From: Ophiostoma sp. CBS 140.51
Lineage: Eukaryota > Ascomycota > Sordariomycetes > Ophiostomatales > Ophiostomataceae
Reading direction: 5' to 3'
DNA length: 52,703 nucleotides
NCBI GenBank assembly: GCA_029298735.1
Contig: JANSLP010000237.1
Location: 1-52,703, forward strand
The notes under the pieces were generated by a model. That model was not told the DNA's origin. It made no database searches and was given only the letters and a program-made list of their open reading frames with translations. This document shows positions 11,467 to 21,376 of this stretch, in pieces (within the stretch, counting starts at the first letter, position 1; every line of letters starts with the position of its first letter). A program made the position numbers and the translations under genes.

Positions 11467-13288
11467 CTACGATTTGCTGCCATGATAAGATCGGCGCCGC
11501 CCGAGTCGACACTCTATCCCGTCATGTGTGATGAATTGTTCAATTAGCACTGCATCCGCGAGAATGAGGTCTGGGAGAAAAGGCTTCTCAGCCCTCGTCG
11601 CATTCAGTTTCTCGAGCTTTTTGTCAGCGACAAGATGGGCAAACGCGGCCCAGTCGAATTTGCCAAATCTGCCAAAGGCTCCTACAACCTTGTGCTGCTG
11701 AAATTCCAGATTAACGACGGAGCGATACCCAACTGCGTTGCGCTGCGTATGTTACAGCGTGCACTAAGGCTGCGCGTCAAATGGTCGAGCAGCATGGAAC
11801 GAAGCTCGACTGTCGAGATAGCGTGGTATTGTTGGCCGTCCACCCCAATACTCTGTCGCTCCCCGCAGGCATGTTCCGGCGTGTTTGGACAGGCCGTGTC
11901 CAGCGGACCGCCACGGCAGAGTCCTAGCAGGCACGCCTGCGTACAGTAGTCACGCCGGGGAAGCTCAAAACGATCAAAGGGCCGGGATGATCTGCCAGCG
12001 CTATCCCTATCCGAACGAGGCTGCTCGCGACTACCACCGCCAAACAACGGCGCTGGCGACGCTGGCGGCGCTAGTATTCTGCCGTGGTGACCCCTGCCAC
12101 GATCTTCATTATTATCGTCGTCGTCTCCCCAAGGCGGCGATCGTCCTTGTTGTCTACCCGGGCGGTCGAGGCTAGGCACCTTGGCTCGTGGATTTGGCCA
12201 CCGCGGGAGGTCCTGCAGCAACGTAGTCGTCGTCGCTGTAGGCTGCAGTTCGGCGGCCAGTGCCTTGAGAATCAGAGTGATCATCTGAGCTGCGGGCACA
12301 CGCACCATATCATTCTCTGGCTGGGTTATGGGCACCACCGACGCCGCGTTAGAGCCGGCGTCGGGAACGTATTGCTGCGGATCGAAGCCGCCGCCGTCGC
12401 CGCCGCCGCCGTTGCTGGCGCGCTGCGCGCAATCGTCAATAAGTGACTCGGCTGGCGGCGCGGTGCTGTCACCCAAGATGTTCCGAAAGTCGTCGCCGCG
12501 CACCTTGTGCACGGCCTTGTATTCGCCCGGTAGAATGCTCTCGGAAAACTCGTTGGCGTCATCATCTTCGTCTACTCGGACACGCAGCCCCCATCTGTCC
12601 AGGACCAGCATCGAGAAGCTGTCCAACTTGCGCTTCCGGGAAGGTGAGCTGCCGTGGCTAGTCTCGTCGCGGCCGCTGCCGCCACTGGGGCCAGCACTGG
12701 TGGCGCTGTCGAGCCTGATCCTCGCGCTGTGCCGTGGGCGTTGTTTCCAAACCGGAACTGGAGTCCCGTATAGCTGGGATCGGTCGTCCGCTGGAGGAAT
12801 GCATTGACGACGCGCATTGACGGCACCTCGATGTACGCCCGGATAAAGGGCCGGATGTCTTGCTCATCTCGGCGCCTGCCTGGGGAAAGATTCTTCGCGA
12901 CGGACTTGGAGTCGTTGTAGGACGGGAAGAGGCGGTCGTCGCCGAAGATCGTGGCGAGCGTGCCAAACTTCTGGCGGTGCTGCTGAGGGAAATCCACCCA
13001 TGGGCGCAGTAGCCGCGGGTACACCTTTCCGCCGACCTTTGCAGCCTTCCCGGACGCCGCCTGTTTGCGGTCGGTCTCGACACGCAGTGTCGGCGGGATC
13101 TCAGTCTCGATGTTCTGCAGGTATTCGAAATAGACCGTGTCGTTGTTCTTTGCCGCTTCCGCGTCGGCGCGCCGCTTTTCGGCCAGCCGAGCAGACGCTT
13201 CTTCGTCGGCGCGTTTTCTCTGCTGTTGAGCTTCCGCCCTTGAGCGGGCGAGTTCTTCCTGGAGCCTTTGAATCGCGTCCTGGTCCAT
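11467..13288 (-). pseudogene. Broken gene of a fungal repeat family (coiled-coil N-terminus, YCTQxCLLGL motif)
   Basis: Three minus-strand frames hold consecutive pieces of one protein. Frame 1 (13288 to about 12700) starts at MDQDAIQRLQEEL, has a charged coiled coil (about 1-50), then YLQNIETEIPPTLRVETD and LLRPWVDFPQQHRQKF. Frame 2 (about 12750 to 11682) continues with RIRLDSATSAG, SPSRKRKLDSF, GEYKAVHKV and DYCTQACLLGLCRGGPLD. Frame 3 (about 11720 to 11467) carries GAFGRFGKFDW to a stop at 11467. From memory, this order resembles multi-copy fungal proteins that often end in a kinase-like domain; that domain is absent here. No good GT-AG intron joins frames 1 and 2, so a frameshift is likelier than splicing. 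A real gene with sequencing errors, or unusual introns, remains possible. It has no evident role in aromatic catabolism and looks like a passenger within the cluster. Confidence 0.6.
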
Positions 13289-14031
13289 GGTTATACGCTG
13301 TGATACGTCGACATTGTTGTAGAAGTGTGCGAAAAGGTATGTGTCGCCATTTGGTCTGTTGCACGCAGTCGAGAGTTGTGTCGAGTGACAGAATGTAATT
13401 ATCTGTGGAAAGTGGAAGGTGACCTCAAAACATCCTTATTTAGTTGCCAGGTCCCTCGAGTGAGGTTTAAAAGTGGGTACCATGACAAAGCAGTCCAGAA
13501 GATACATTCCCCGCCATAGAAAATAGCCACAACGCCAGGTACTGCCCGAAGTCTATGTGACTGCCTTGTCAACCCATCCACCTCCAAAAACAGACCGCAC
13601 TCCTGCTTCACGACGTAAACACTGGCGGTGGTAGAGAAGTTCCTCGACTACACTTCCACTCTTTCCAGTCCTTGAACCCTTACCGCAGCGATTTACAGGG
13701 GAGTCGATGAGCATTTTCAGGACGTATAACACCAAGATGTCCAACTTAACGAGTTGCCCACTGGCCAACCAAATCCCCGCCCTCGAAACGCTTCCTATTC
13801 CACAAAGCACACTTTACTTGATGAGTTTACGTCGTGCCTCAAAAGCAACGGATGGAATGCCACTGCGAACATTGATGGACTGTCGTGCGGGCGCCAAAAG
13901 GAGAAAACGAATGGTGGAGGACGTGTGTCTCTCACGACTATGACAGGACTACTCTTGGGTATACTCTTCCTCACGTTGTTTGAAGTGTATATTACAACGC
14001 TGTCCGTAAATTACATCTTTCCACCATTTGG
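13289..14031. other. Intergenic region between the broken gene and the SDR
   Basis: This is the upstream side of the broken gene and the downstream side of the short-chain dehydrogenase. Open frames of up to 118 codons (13754-14110) have no recognisable domain and run into the SDR stop region. No gene is supported. Confidence 0.45.
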
Positions 14032-15147
14032 TCACAAGTCCACTGTATGCTTCAACATTGTCTCCGTGACAGTCCACAGTTTCGTCGCAGTATCGACTCC
14101 CTTGGCATGATCCGCCACCATGTCGTCCCGCAGCTGGCAGTCACTGAGATAGCCAAGGGGCTGGCCTTCGCCTCCCACCTTTACTTCTCTCAAAGCCGGA
14201 TCAAACGCAGCTACAAGTGTTGTGGCTGCACCCTGGTCCTGGGTCTTCCACAGTCCTGCGGGTGCCGTCTTGGCAATTGTCTCCTGTCCTTCCTGGTCCA
14301 GTGAACGAGAAAGCTCTGTCTCAATGGTTCCGGGGTGCACTGAGAATGCCGTGATCTGATCGCCCCGTTTACGGAAACGACGTGCCATCTCCGTTGCGTG
14401 CAAGATATTGGCCGTCTTGCTTTGTCCGTAGCCCAGGAAGCCCGGGTAGCCGTCGATTGTCCTCAAGAAAAATGGAGGCAGGCCCTCCCTCGGCTTCTCG
14501 TCCTCTGGCACATCGTACACGCCTTTGGTGAAGGGGTAGTCGCTGAACCGGACGGGCGATAGATGGTGGCCTTGGCTGGTCAAATTGACAATGCGAGAGG
14601 GTGTCGGAGCAGCCCTCAGCTTGGGAAGAAGGAGAGATGTCCACAAGAACACGCCCAGGTGGTTTGTCAAAAACTGTCCATCCACAGGCGTACCGTCGGG
14701 CGCCGTATTTGCCAACCGCTCGGGCGTGCTGATGCCGGCATTGTTGATGAGAACGTCGACGTGGTCCAGCAAGTCAGAGACGGACTGGGCGGCTGCCTTT
14801 ACAGAATCCATCGACGCCAGATCCAGCAGAACTGTGTGCAGCTTCACACCTGGGTGGGCAGCATTCACGTCCTTTACAACAATGTCCAGTTTAGACTGCG
14901 TGCGGGATGCAAGCACGAGATGGGTTGGCTGCTGCGAGGCAATGGCCAGTACCGTAGTGTAACCAATACTAGCTGGACTGATACCAGTAACGACAACTAT
15001 ATCGTGTTAGAAAAGTGAATAATTAAACAAAAGAAGATTGCAAGGCATGGCGTTTGACCTACCATTCTTCCCCTTGATTTGGTCAGCAAAGGCAGCGGCG
15101 ACCTCGGTAGCCGTCGTGCTAGCGCCATATTCTGAATGTGTGGCCAT
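14032..15147 (-). CDS. Short-chain dehydrogenase/reductase (retinol-dehydrogenase-like)
   Basis: Two exons (15147-15063 and 14996-14032; intron 66 bp, donor GTAGGT) encode 349 residues. The intron falls just before the Rossmann glycine motif, giving VVVTGISPASIG (29-40). Further SDR marks are NNAG (113-116), the catalytic Ser169 in NLTSQGHH, and YGQSK with Tyr218 and Lys222, so the catalytic set is complete. SRTQSK after the second strand suggests NADP(H) preference. Length and layout match the retinol-dehydrogenase/WWOX-like group, whose fungal members act on varied alcohols, aldehydes and ketones. It is on the same strand as the TRI12-type transporter upstream, with 727 bp between them. A role in reducing or oxidising an aromatic aldehyde or alcohol would fit the neighbourhood but is inference. 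Confidence 0.92.
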
Positions 15148-15874
15148 CGTGTGTAAGAGCTGTATAAGATGACAATGCAGAATGCAGTAGAGCGACTAAA
15201 TTTATCAGAGTGTATATGTTTTTGCTCTACTACTTCTATTTGTTTATATTTGATTTCGATTTCATCCTACCCCCAAAAAATTATTAATGTTCCTGTCAAT
15301 CACGACACGGCCTCGAGTGCCAAGCAGAGGAGTGATGTTGGGGTACCCCGTGATAAATTGTGCCGCCTCTACCGTTACCGTCACTCTTGTTGCGGCTTGC
15401 CGCTAAGATGCAAGCGATGCAGTCGAAAATGGACAAACTCGTGAGGAGTCCCCCCACCCCGGAAGTATGATGGCAGATGGACTAGTCTACAGGCTTTCAC
15501 GATGCGGTGCTGCAGATTTAGGACCCCAATATTGGAGATGGACCCGAACACTCACATCTATTGTTCGTTTTAGACGGACCGGCGTCCCATCAAATGCACA
15601 ACACTAATGCAGTTTAATCATATAAACGTTGTTAAGGAAAATGATGCGATTGTAAGTAACTATTCATCCAATGAGAATTGTATTATTAAATTATTAAGAC
15701 ATGAAACGGAAAGATACAGTCTACCTAGGCTATTCCATTAAGTACCCGCTTTCCTCAGCTAAAGATATCTTTGCTATTGAAACTTTACCGAGAGAAGAGC
15801 GAAAAAGAATACGAGGTTCAAGAAAGTCAAACAAAAAATGCGTACATGTAAGCCCACCACCACCCTCTGGTGCT
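15148..15874. other. Promoter region of the SDR gene
   Basis: This region lies between the SDR start and the TRI12-type MFS stop on the same strand. It contains two short palindromes, GGGGTACCCC (15340-15349) and CCAATATTGG (15526-15535), and a 12-bp element shared in inverse orientation with the far side of the MFS gene. An 89-codon plus-strand frame (15701-15970) overlaps the MFS 3' end and shows no domain. Confidence 0.5.
15521..15532 (-). repeat. ATATTGGGGTCC element, inverse copy
   Basis: On the minus strand this reads ATATTGGGGTCC. The same 12 bases occur on the plus strand at 17998-18009, so the two copies face each other across the TRI12-type MFS gene. The element could be a regulatory site or part of an old insertion; the match is short. 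Confidence 0.5.
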
Positions 15875-17738
15875 TTAAATCGACTCTCCGTCTGTCAACG
15901 ATGTCTTTCTCTCGACAGGAGCGTCGATGTGCATGTTGAACTCCGACTTGAGGTCGCGAATGAAGAGTGACAGGATGGCAGCGAGAGCAACAAAGGCGGC
16001 AGCAGCGATCCAGATGTAGCGGAAGCCCAGGACGTACGTATCGAGCTTGGCATTGGTGCCCGCAGTGATGATGTCGGTGGTGACGCCAGAGATGCTAGCA
16101 AGAGCTGTTTGGTTGCCGCCGAGGATGGCACCGACAAAGGCCGAGACGCTCGACTCGGGTAGGCCCTCAGCAATGGCAACATCGGCCACACGCACGGGCA
16201 GTTTTCCGAGCTCATCTGACAGCAGCGCCTGGTGGATAGCGAGGCCGACAGTGCCACCAAGCGAGCGTAGACTCATAATAAGACCCGTGGCGGCGGCAAT
16301 GAGGTGTGGCGGCGTGGACATTTGGGCCAGTACGACGACGACATTCAAAATAATGCCAAGACCGGCACCGAGCAGCACGGGCAGGCCCCACACGACGCTG
16401 TGGGCGGTCGTCCGCTCAAGTGCGGCCATGCCGGCAAAGAAGGCAGTGAAAATGACAAACGCGGCGACGGTGATCCACTTGACGTCCTTGACGATGGAGC
16501 AGTACACGCCGGTCAGAATGGCGGCCAGCATGGCTGTGAGGAAGCCGATACTGTAGTCTGTGCTCACCAGCAAAGCATTGTGCTGGTACAGCGTGAGCAC
16601 TTCGTAGGAAAAGTACGAGTTGGACGCGATAAAGGCCAGACCCTCGGCAAAGATGCAGTAGCAGGCAATAGCAAAATTGCGCGTAAAGAGGTCATGGTGG
16701 AAGAGGCCGTCCTTCTTGAACCAAGTTTCATAAACGACAAGGCAGGCTAGGAAGAAGAGACCAAGAGCAAAGGTGACGGCGACGTGTGGGTCCGACCACG
16801 GGTAAGGGTTCTTGGCCCAGGTAAGGCCGAGCGAGAAGAGGACGATGCCGGCGGCGATGAGAATGTAGCCGACCCAGTCAAGCTTGGCCAGCTTCGCCAT
16901 GATGCTGTCCTCGCCCTGTCCCTTCAGCTCACGCTGCTTCACCGTCTTGGACGGGTAGTAGGTGAAGACGACGAGGACAGCAGACACAAAGTAAATTCCC
17001 GTGGCAATGTAAAAGTAGGTCCGGAAGCCGTTTGACAGTGGGTTGTTGGTCCTGTTGAGGCCGGCGCCCAGCAACAGACCCGTGACACTGCCAAGGGCTA
17101 CGGCGCTGAAAGATGACGCCTGAGCGTAGCCTCGCCATTTTCTGGGCATCACTTCCGAGGCAATCGTGTGGAATATGGGCTGGCCGGCGTTGGAAATGCC
17201 ATTGATAGAGAAACCAGCAATGGCCATATTGACCGATGTGGACCGAGAGACGATGATGGACCCAACAACACCAAAGAGGAGCAAGATTGTAAGGAGCCAC
17301 TTGCGGCCCCAGTAGTCTGCGCCCTGGGCAAAAATAGGTGCCAGGACAACGGTGAAGATGGTAATTGTCGCAGTAAACCAGGCACCTTGGTCAGGGTTGC
17401 CGAGATGGGTGGCAATTGTCTTTGCTTGCTATAATCGAGAAAAGAGACGGTCAGTACACGTTGGATATAATTGTATATGTTGATCTAGGCAGGTTTGGGT
17501 AGCCTTGACTCACCACACCAGCACCGAGGAGGTTAATCAACTGGGCAAAGTAGGCCAGATCAGCCGCAAGAAGTGCCAGCCATGATCTGAGCGTGACACG
17601 AGGCTCCGGCTCGCCGTTACCGTTTCCAGCAGCCTCGACATATCGGACACCGTCTTGTTGAAGCAGGGTGTTGTCTGTGCCGAGTGGCTTGTCCTTGACC
17701 TCGAGCGAGGGCGAAGGCGAATTCGTCTGTCCGGACAT
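15875..17738 (-). CDS. TRI12-type MFS exporter (14-helix drug/toxin efflux family)
   Basis: Two exons (17738-17514 and 17428-15875; intron 85 bp, GTGAGT donor, TTATAG acceptor) encode 592 residues. A polar N-terminal tail is followed by about 14 hydrophobic segments. The sequence across the splice reads LLGAGV then QAKTIATHLG and NPDQGAWF, and is followed by GADYWGRKWLL, the loop 2-3 motif of the family. GISNAGQPIFHTIASEV and LPVLLGAGLGIILNVVVV match the TRI12/siderophore-type group. TRI12 in Fusarium exports trichothecenes, and relatives export drugs and small toxic molecules at the plasma membrane. Next to aromatic-degrading enzymes it could expel phenolic substrates or intermediates, or import siderophore-like compounds; the substrate is not readable. 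Its flanks carry copies of an ATTGGGGTCC element. Confidence 0.93.
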
Positions 17739-20678
17739 GGTGGAATTTGGTGAGGGTTGATATTTTTGATAAGGCGACAGTCAAGCTCTCATGGAAACTC
17801 AGACTCGCTCGTTGAACCTCGACAGGAGGATCATCGCGACTTTATGTCTCGAATTTCATGTCCTCTGTATCAGGTCCGGCAATTTCTCCTACTCCATTCA
17901 ACTTCGATGCCGGTGAGATAGGTCTTGGCCCAGACCCTTCTCACCAATATTTGACGCGACTGAGCCACGTTGATCTGTCATTGATGGAGCCAGCCCCATA
18001 TTGGGGTCCCCGGATTGGGTAGACTGAGTTCCCCGGGTTCTCGGTCCCAAGATTGGGGTCCCCAGAAAATACCCGGCCCTAGCTAAATAAGGTGTATATC
18101 TAAGGCTGAGAATAAGATTTTAGACACATTTTCGGGTATTTCGACCCCAGACCATGGTTTGCCAGTTGACGTATTTAAAGTTTCGCATGTGGCTTTTCTT
18201 TCTTTCCGAATTTGTCTCGCATTAAACCGTTCATCGACTCTCCTTTTCAATTAAAGCTGGTATTTCCCCATTACTCTATTTTACTTGTTTTCCTTCTTTT
18301 CATATCTTTCCATTGGTTTCAATTCAGTACCATTGGGCAGCCAAGACATTGGGCCGTATTGGGACTCGTTGACGGTGTACGGAGTTTATGATTTGTGCCG
18401 CACGACCAGGGTCTGAGGTGCGTTGTCCTGCGTACACAAAAAATTAATACCCGGGGTGTGTTGATTCCACAACATGCGTCGCAGCGACCCAGCCTTCCAT
18501 ATCTCGAGCAATTTTACTTTGTGTGTGAAAACGATTGCAATTTCGCAATGGCTGAATGCCATTCTCTTTTCCTGTTTGTCAAGATAATCTGTCACAAAAG
18601 AGTGCTTCTCTGATGTGAGGAATAGAAAATACACCATTGCGTACGATGTACGATGTACTAGATGAGGCTAGCAGTCTTCGTCCTAGCAATATGAGTGACA
18701 TGAGAATAGCTGCTCACCAAAATATATCTTTGATTTGTACGAAAGGTCATGGTGGAATAGTATGTAATCAGTACTATTATTAGTAGGAGAAGGACATGCT
18801 GGGAAGTCATGGCGCTTCCGTGTCGCCCGCACCAAATGACGAATCTGCTCTCGATGCAATTCCACAATGACCGCCATGTTTAGTCATAGTGCATAAGGTT
18901 TTGCTCGTTCCGTTGATCTTCATTGTCAATGTTAGCTCTCTCATTCGTAGGGCTGCGTCCCGTAGGATCATCAAGCTCGGTGTGCTTTTCATGTCCGTCG
19001 AGAGACTTTGACTGCCGTGATGATCACTGCGTTAAATTGATATGCATGTATCAATCTGTCTTCCTTTCTTAGAATAAAACTTGGCTCCTCTTTCCGCTGG
19101 AGCTGTGGGTACCACCACGGAGCGGGGTTGCCAGGGACTGTAACTTTATTTGTTCTCTCCCGTACATCGTATGTGTTAACAGAAGTTAGATATATATCAA
19201 TTTAGGCACCTAACGAAACCAATTCTGTTCGGAGAGGAAGTCGCTGGCATCCACAATGGCACAGGTCACAGGAGTTATCATAGGTTGCCCACCCATATGA
19301 TTGAGTTGCCTTGTTGACCTTCTTTGGGACATGTACATAGTAGCATTTCAGAATCTTGACGTACAATGGTGAGTCTTGTTTTTGTTTCTCTATTGTACAA
19401 GATCGTGTTCGTGTTTTTCGAGCTTAATTGACATTGCATTAAGTAGACGTGGTTTATTTAAGTGCCCGATCGGTTTTGTCTCCAATTCATTCGTGCTGAT
19501 CTCGTCACTCCATGACAAGGCTGTCTTCCGCCTTCTGGATCAGCCCTTGATTTAGATACTGGAGGCTTGCATTCTGCAATTGTCTTCGAACACAATCATA
19601 CGAAGCTTTTATTTATGTAATGGCCAGTCTCATCATGTACTGGAGAGATCTGTCCTTTGTAAGTTCCTAATATATGTTTAGTATATATATATCGTTTATT
19701 CGCAACCGAAGACGGGCACAAAGGTACAGATTCTGACAGGCCTTTCTTTTTTTACCTATAATCGAAAGATACTAAGTCTTCTAGTTAGACTCGTTTAAAG
19801 GGCAACGAAAAATCTTTGTCCTGTAAACTTCTTGTCCGTATAAGAAACCCGTGAGACTGCGTATGAGTCCGCTCTATGCCACAGACACATATAATATCCT
19901 CCCTTATGTTTAGCGTAAGATCACATTAGGCTTCCTAATTGTGTTTTTAATTGGGTTGTGAATTATAAGGGCGCCATGGGCATTCAGCATTCTCAGCCAC
20001 ACACTTTGCACCCCGGGTGGGTGCCGGCGGCGTTGTGGTTGAGGAGCATATAGTGATGACACATCCAACATGCAGATTGGAGCCGGGGCAGATGGGTCTC
20101 CAAGAAGGAATATGTCATCGAAACCGTCAGTTAGTAACTGGCCTGTATTTACTACGAAGGCTTATATAAGATGGCACCACGTAGCAGTATTGGAGAAAGC
20201 TTGGTGATGCTTGGCCGGCTGGCCATATCTGTGCCAAAAGAGCCATTCTTTGAGAATGACTGTGCGATCTCTTACATCCCCTAATATGCAATAAAACATC
20301 AAACGGAGTCAGGATGGAGCATGGTAAATTACAGTCGTCGCCTGAGACTTGAATGCATTCCCTGGTGAAGGTGCACATCATCGACGACCCTCAAGTTAGC
20401 GCCGCGATGTAGTCACGTTATGTCGGCTTGATGCAGCCGATGGCTGTATTAAAACGTGGTTATGTTGGAACGTCAAGTAGTGGTTGGGCTGAGGGGTAAG
20501 GTGCGGAGAGACGGGCTTGAGAGGACCGTAAACACCGACCGACCGACGATGTAAGTAGTTACAAAGAAGACGAGCAACAAGTGGCACGAAACAGCACGGA
20601 ACGGCCGGCTGGATTCCCGGTCAACTGCGGACAAAGGTCGGAATTCCAAGGAAGAGAGGATGCAATGATATCGATCTT
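17739..20678. other. About 3 kb gene-poor, AT-leaning region
   Basis: The left part is the promoter of the TRI12-type gene and holds the ATTGGGGTCCCC copies at 18000-18063. From about 18100 to 20400 the sequence is AT-leaning, with TA-rich runs such as the one near 19680. Only short frames without domains are present. No terminal repeats, transposase or tRNA were recognised. It may be a decayed insertion or simply a spacer that splits the cluster into two halves. Confidence 0.5.
17998..18063 (+). repeat. Two tandem ATTGGGGTCCCC elements
   Basis: ATTGGGGTCCCC occurs exactly at 18000-18011 and again at 18052-18063, with GGATTGGG and CCCCGGG between them. The first copy extends to ATATTGGGGTCC, matching the inverse copy at 15521-15532. 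They lie about 260-330 bp upstream of the TRI12-type start codon at 17738, a plausible distance for an upstream activating site. Confidence 0.55.
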
Positions 20679-21050
20679 TTACCAGTGTTTCATCGTGACT
20701 TTTGCGAGGGCGAGGAAAACGACGACAAGGACAAGCCCGAGGGATGCCCGCACAGCGCGGTTGGCATAATTCAATCCAGCCGGAGGCATATCAGTTAGTG
20801 GTTTCCCCTCTTTGCCCCAATAGCCGGCAAATTGTTCTCCGTATTTGCAGCGGCACATTTGAGAGGAGAAAGAGGGGGTGAGCATAGAAGGAAAACAGAA
20901 CACGATGACGAAGAGGTAGCAAGTAATCATAAGGGAATAATAATAATAAAAAATAAGACACTGGAAAATAAAAAGACTGGTCGAATAGCCCCATCTGGTG
21001 CCTTCTGATGGACCCGCGCGTCGATATCTTGGCTCGCCATGTGCCTCCAT
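20679..21050 (-). CDS. Small hypothetical membrane protein (uncertain)
   Basis: An intact frame of 123 codons from ATG at 21050 is divergent from the FAD monooxygenase. The middle is a very hydrophobic, Tyr/Phe-rich stretch that may be noncoding pyrimidine-rich DNA read in frame. The C-terminal half looks more protein-like: KYGEQFAGYWGKEGKPL, then DMPPAGLNYANRAVRASLG, then a clean hydrophobic segment LVLVVVFLALAKV near the end, as in a tail-anchored protein. It is possible that only the last about 60 residues are coding and that an upstream exon is joined by an unseen intron. No family is recognised. It overlaps no other gene model, but it sits in the promoter zone of the monooxygenase. Confidence 0.25.
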   Translation of the reverse strand: MEAHGEPRYRRAGPSEGTRWGYSTSLFIFQCLIFYYYYSLMITCYLFVIVFCFPSMLTPSFSSQMCRCKYGEQFAGYWGKEGKPLTDMPPAGLNYANRAVRASLGLVLVVVFLALAKVTMKHW

Positions 21051-21376
21051 GAGCCCACAATTTCTCCAGTTCTTCCCCAGGCGCCACCATCACTTCCCAG
21101 TCCCTCCTCAAATGCCCCCCAAACCGCATCCATTGTTCCCAGTGCAGTGGAGCGGTCACGTAAAACAAAGATCCGGGGTCGGTCGGTCAGAGAAGGAGAC
21201 TGTGTATTAAATAGAGGCAGGAAATATCAAAATAAGCCAAACAAGTAATAATTAAACAACCTCAACCTCAGACATAATCAAACTCAAAAAAACAACCACA
21301 CTTCCAGACATCTCTTCCAAACAACACTCCAATCAACAACTTTTCCTCCTACCCCAATACCCTCCTCCACCTCACC
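21051..21376. other. Promoter region of the FAD monooxygenase
   Basis: This region contains CGGGGTCGGTCGGTC (21175-21189), a cluster of CGG triplets of the kind bound by Zn2Cys6 proteins, 20 bp before a TATTAAATA element at 21205. The following leader is A/C-rich, ending in CTCACC before the ATG. Binding by the cluster regulator is untested. Confidence 0.4.
21205..21213 (+). promoter_or_regulatory. TATA-like element of the FAD monooxygenase
   Basis: TATTAAATA lies 164-172 bp upstream of the ATG at 21377, just after CGG-rich sequence. It is similar to the TATTTAA elements before the cleavage oxygenase, the MDR reductase and the aldehyde dehydrogenase. Confidence 0.4.
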
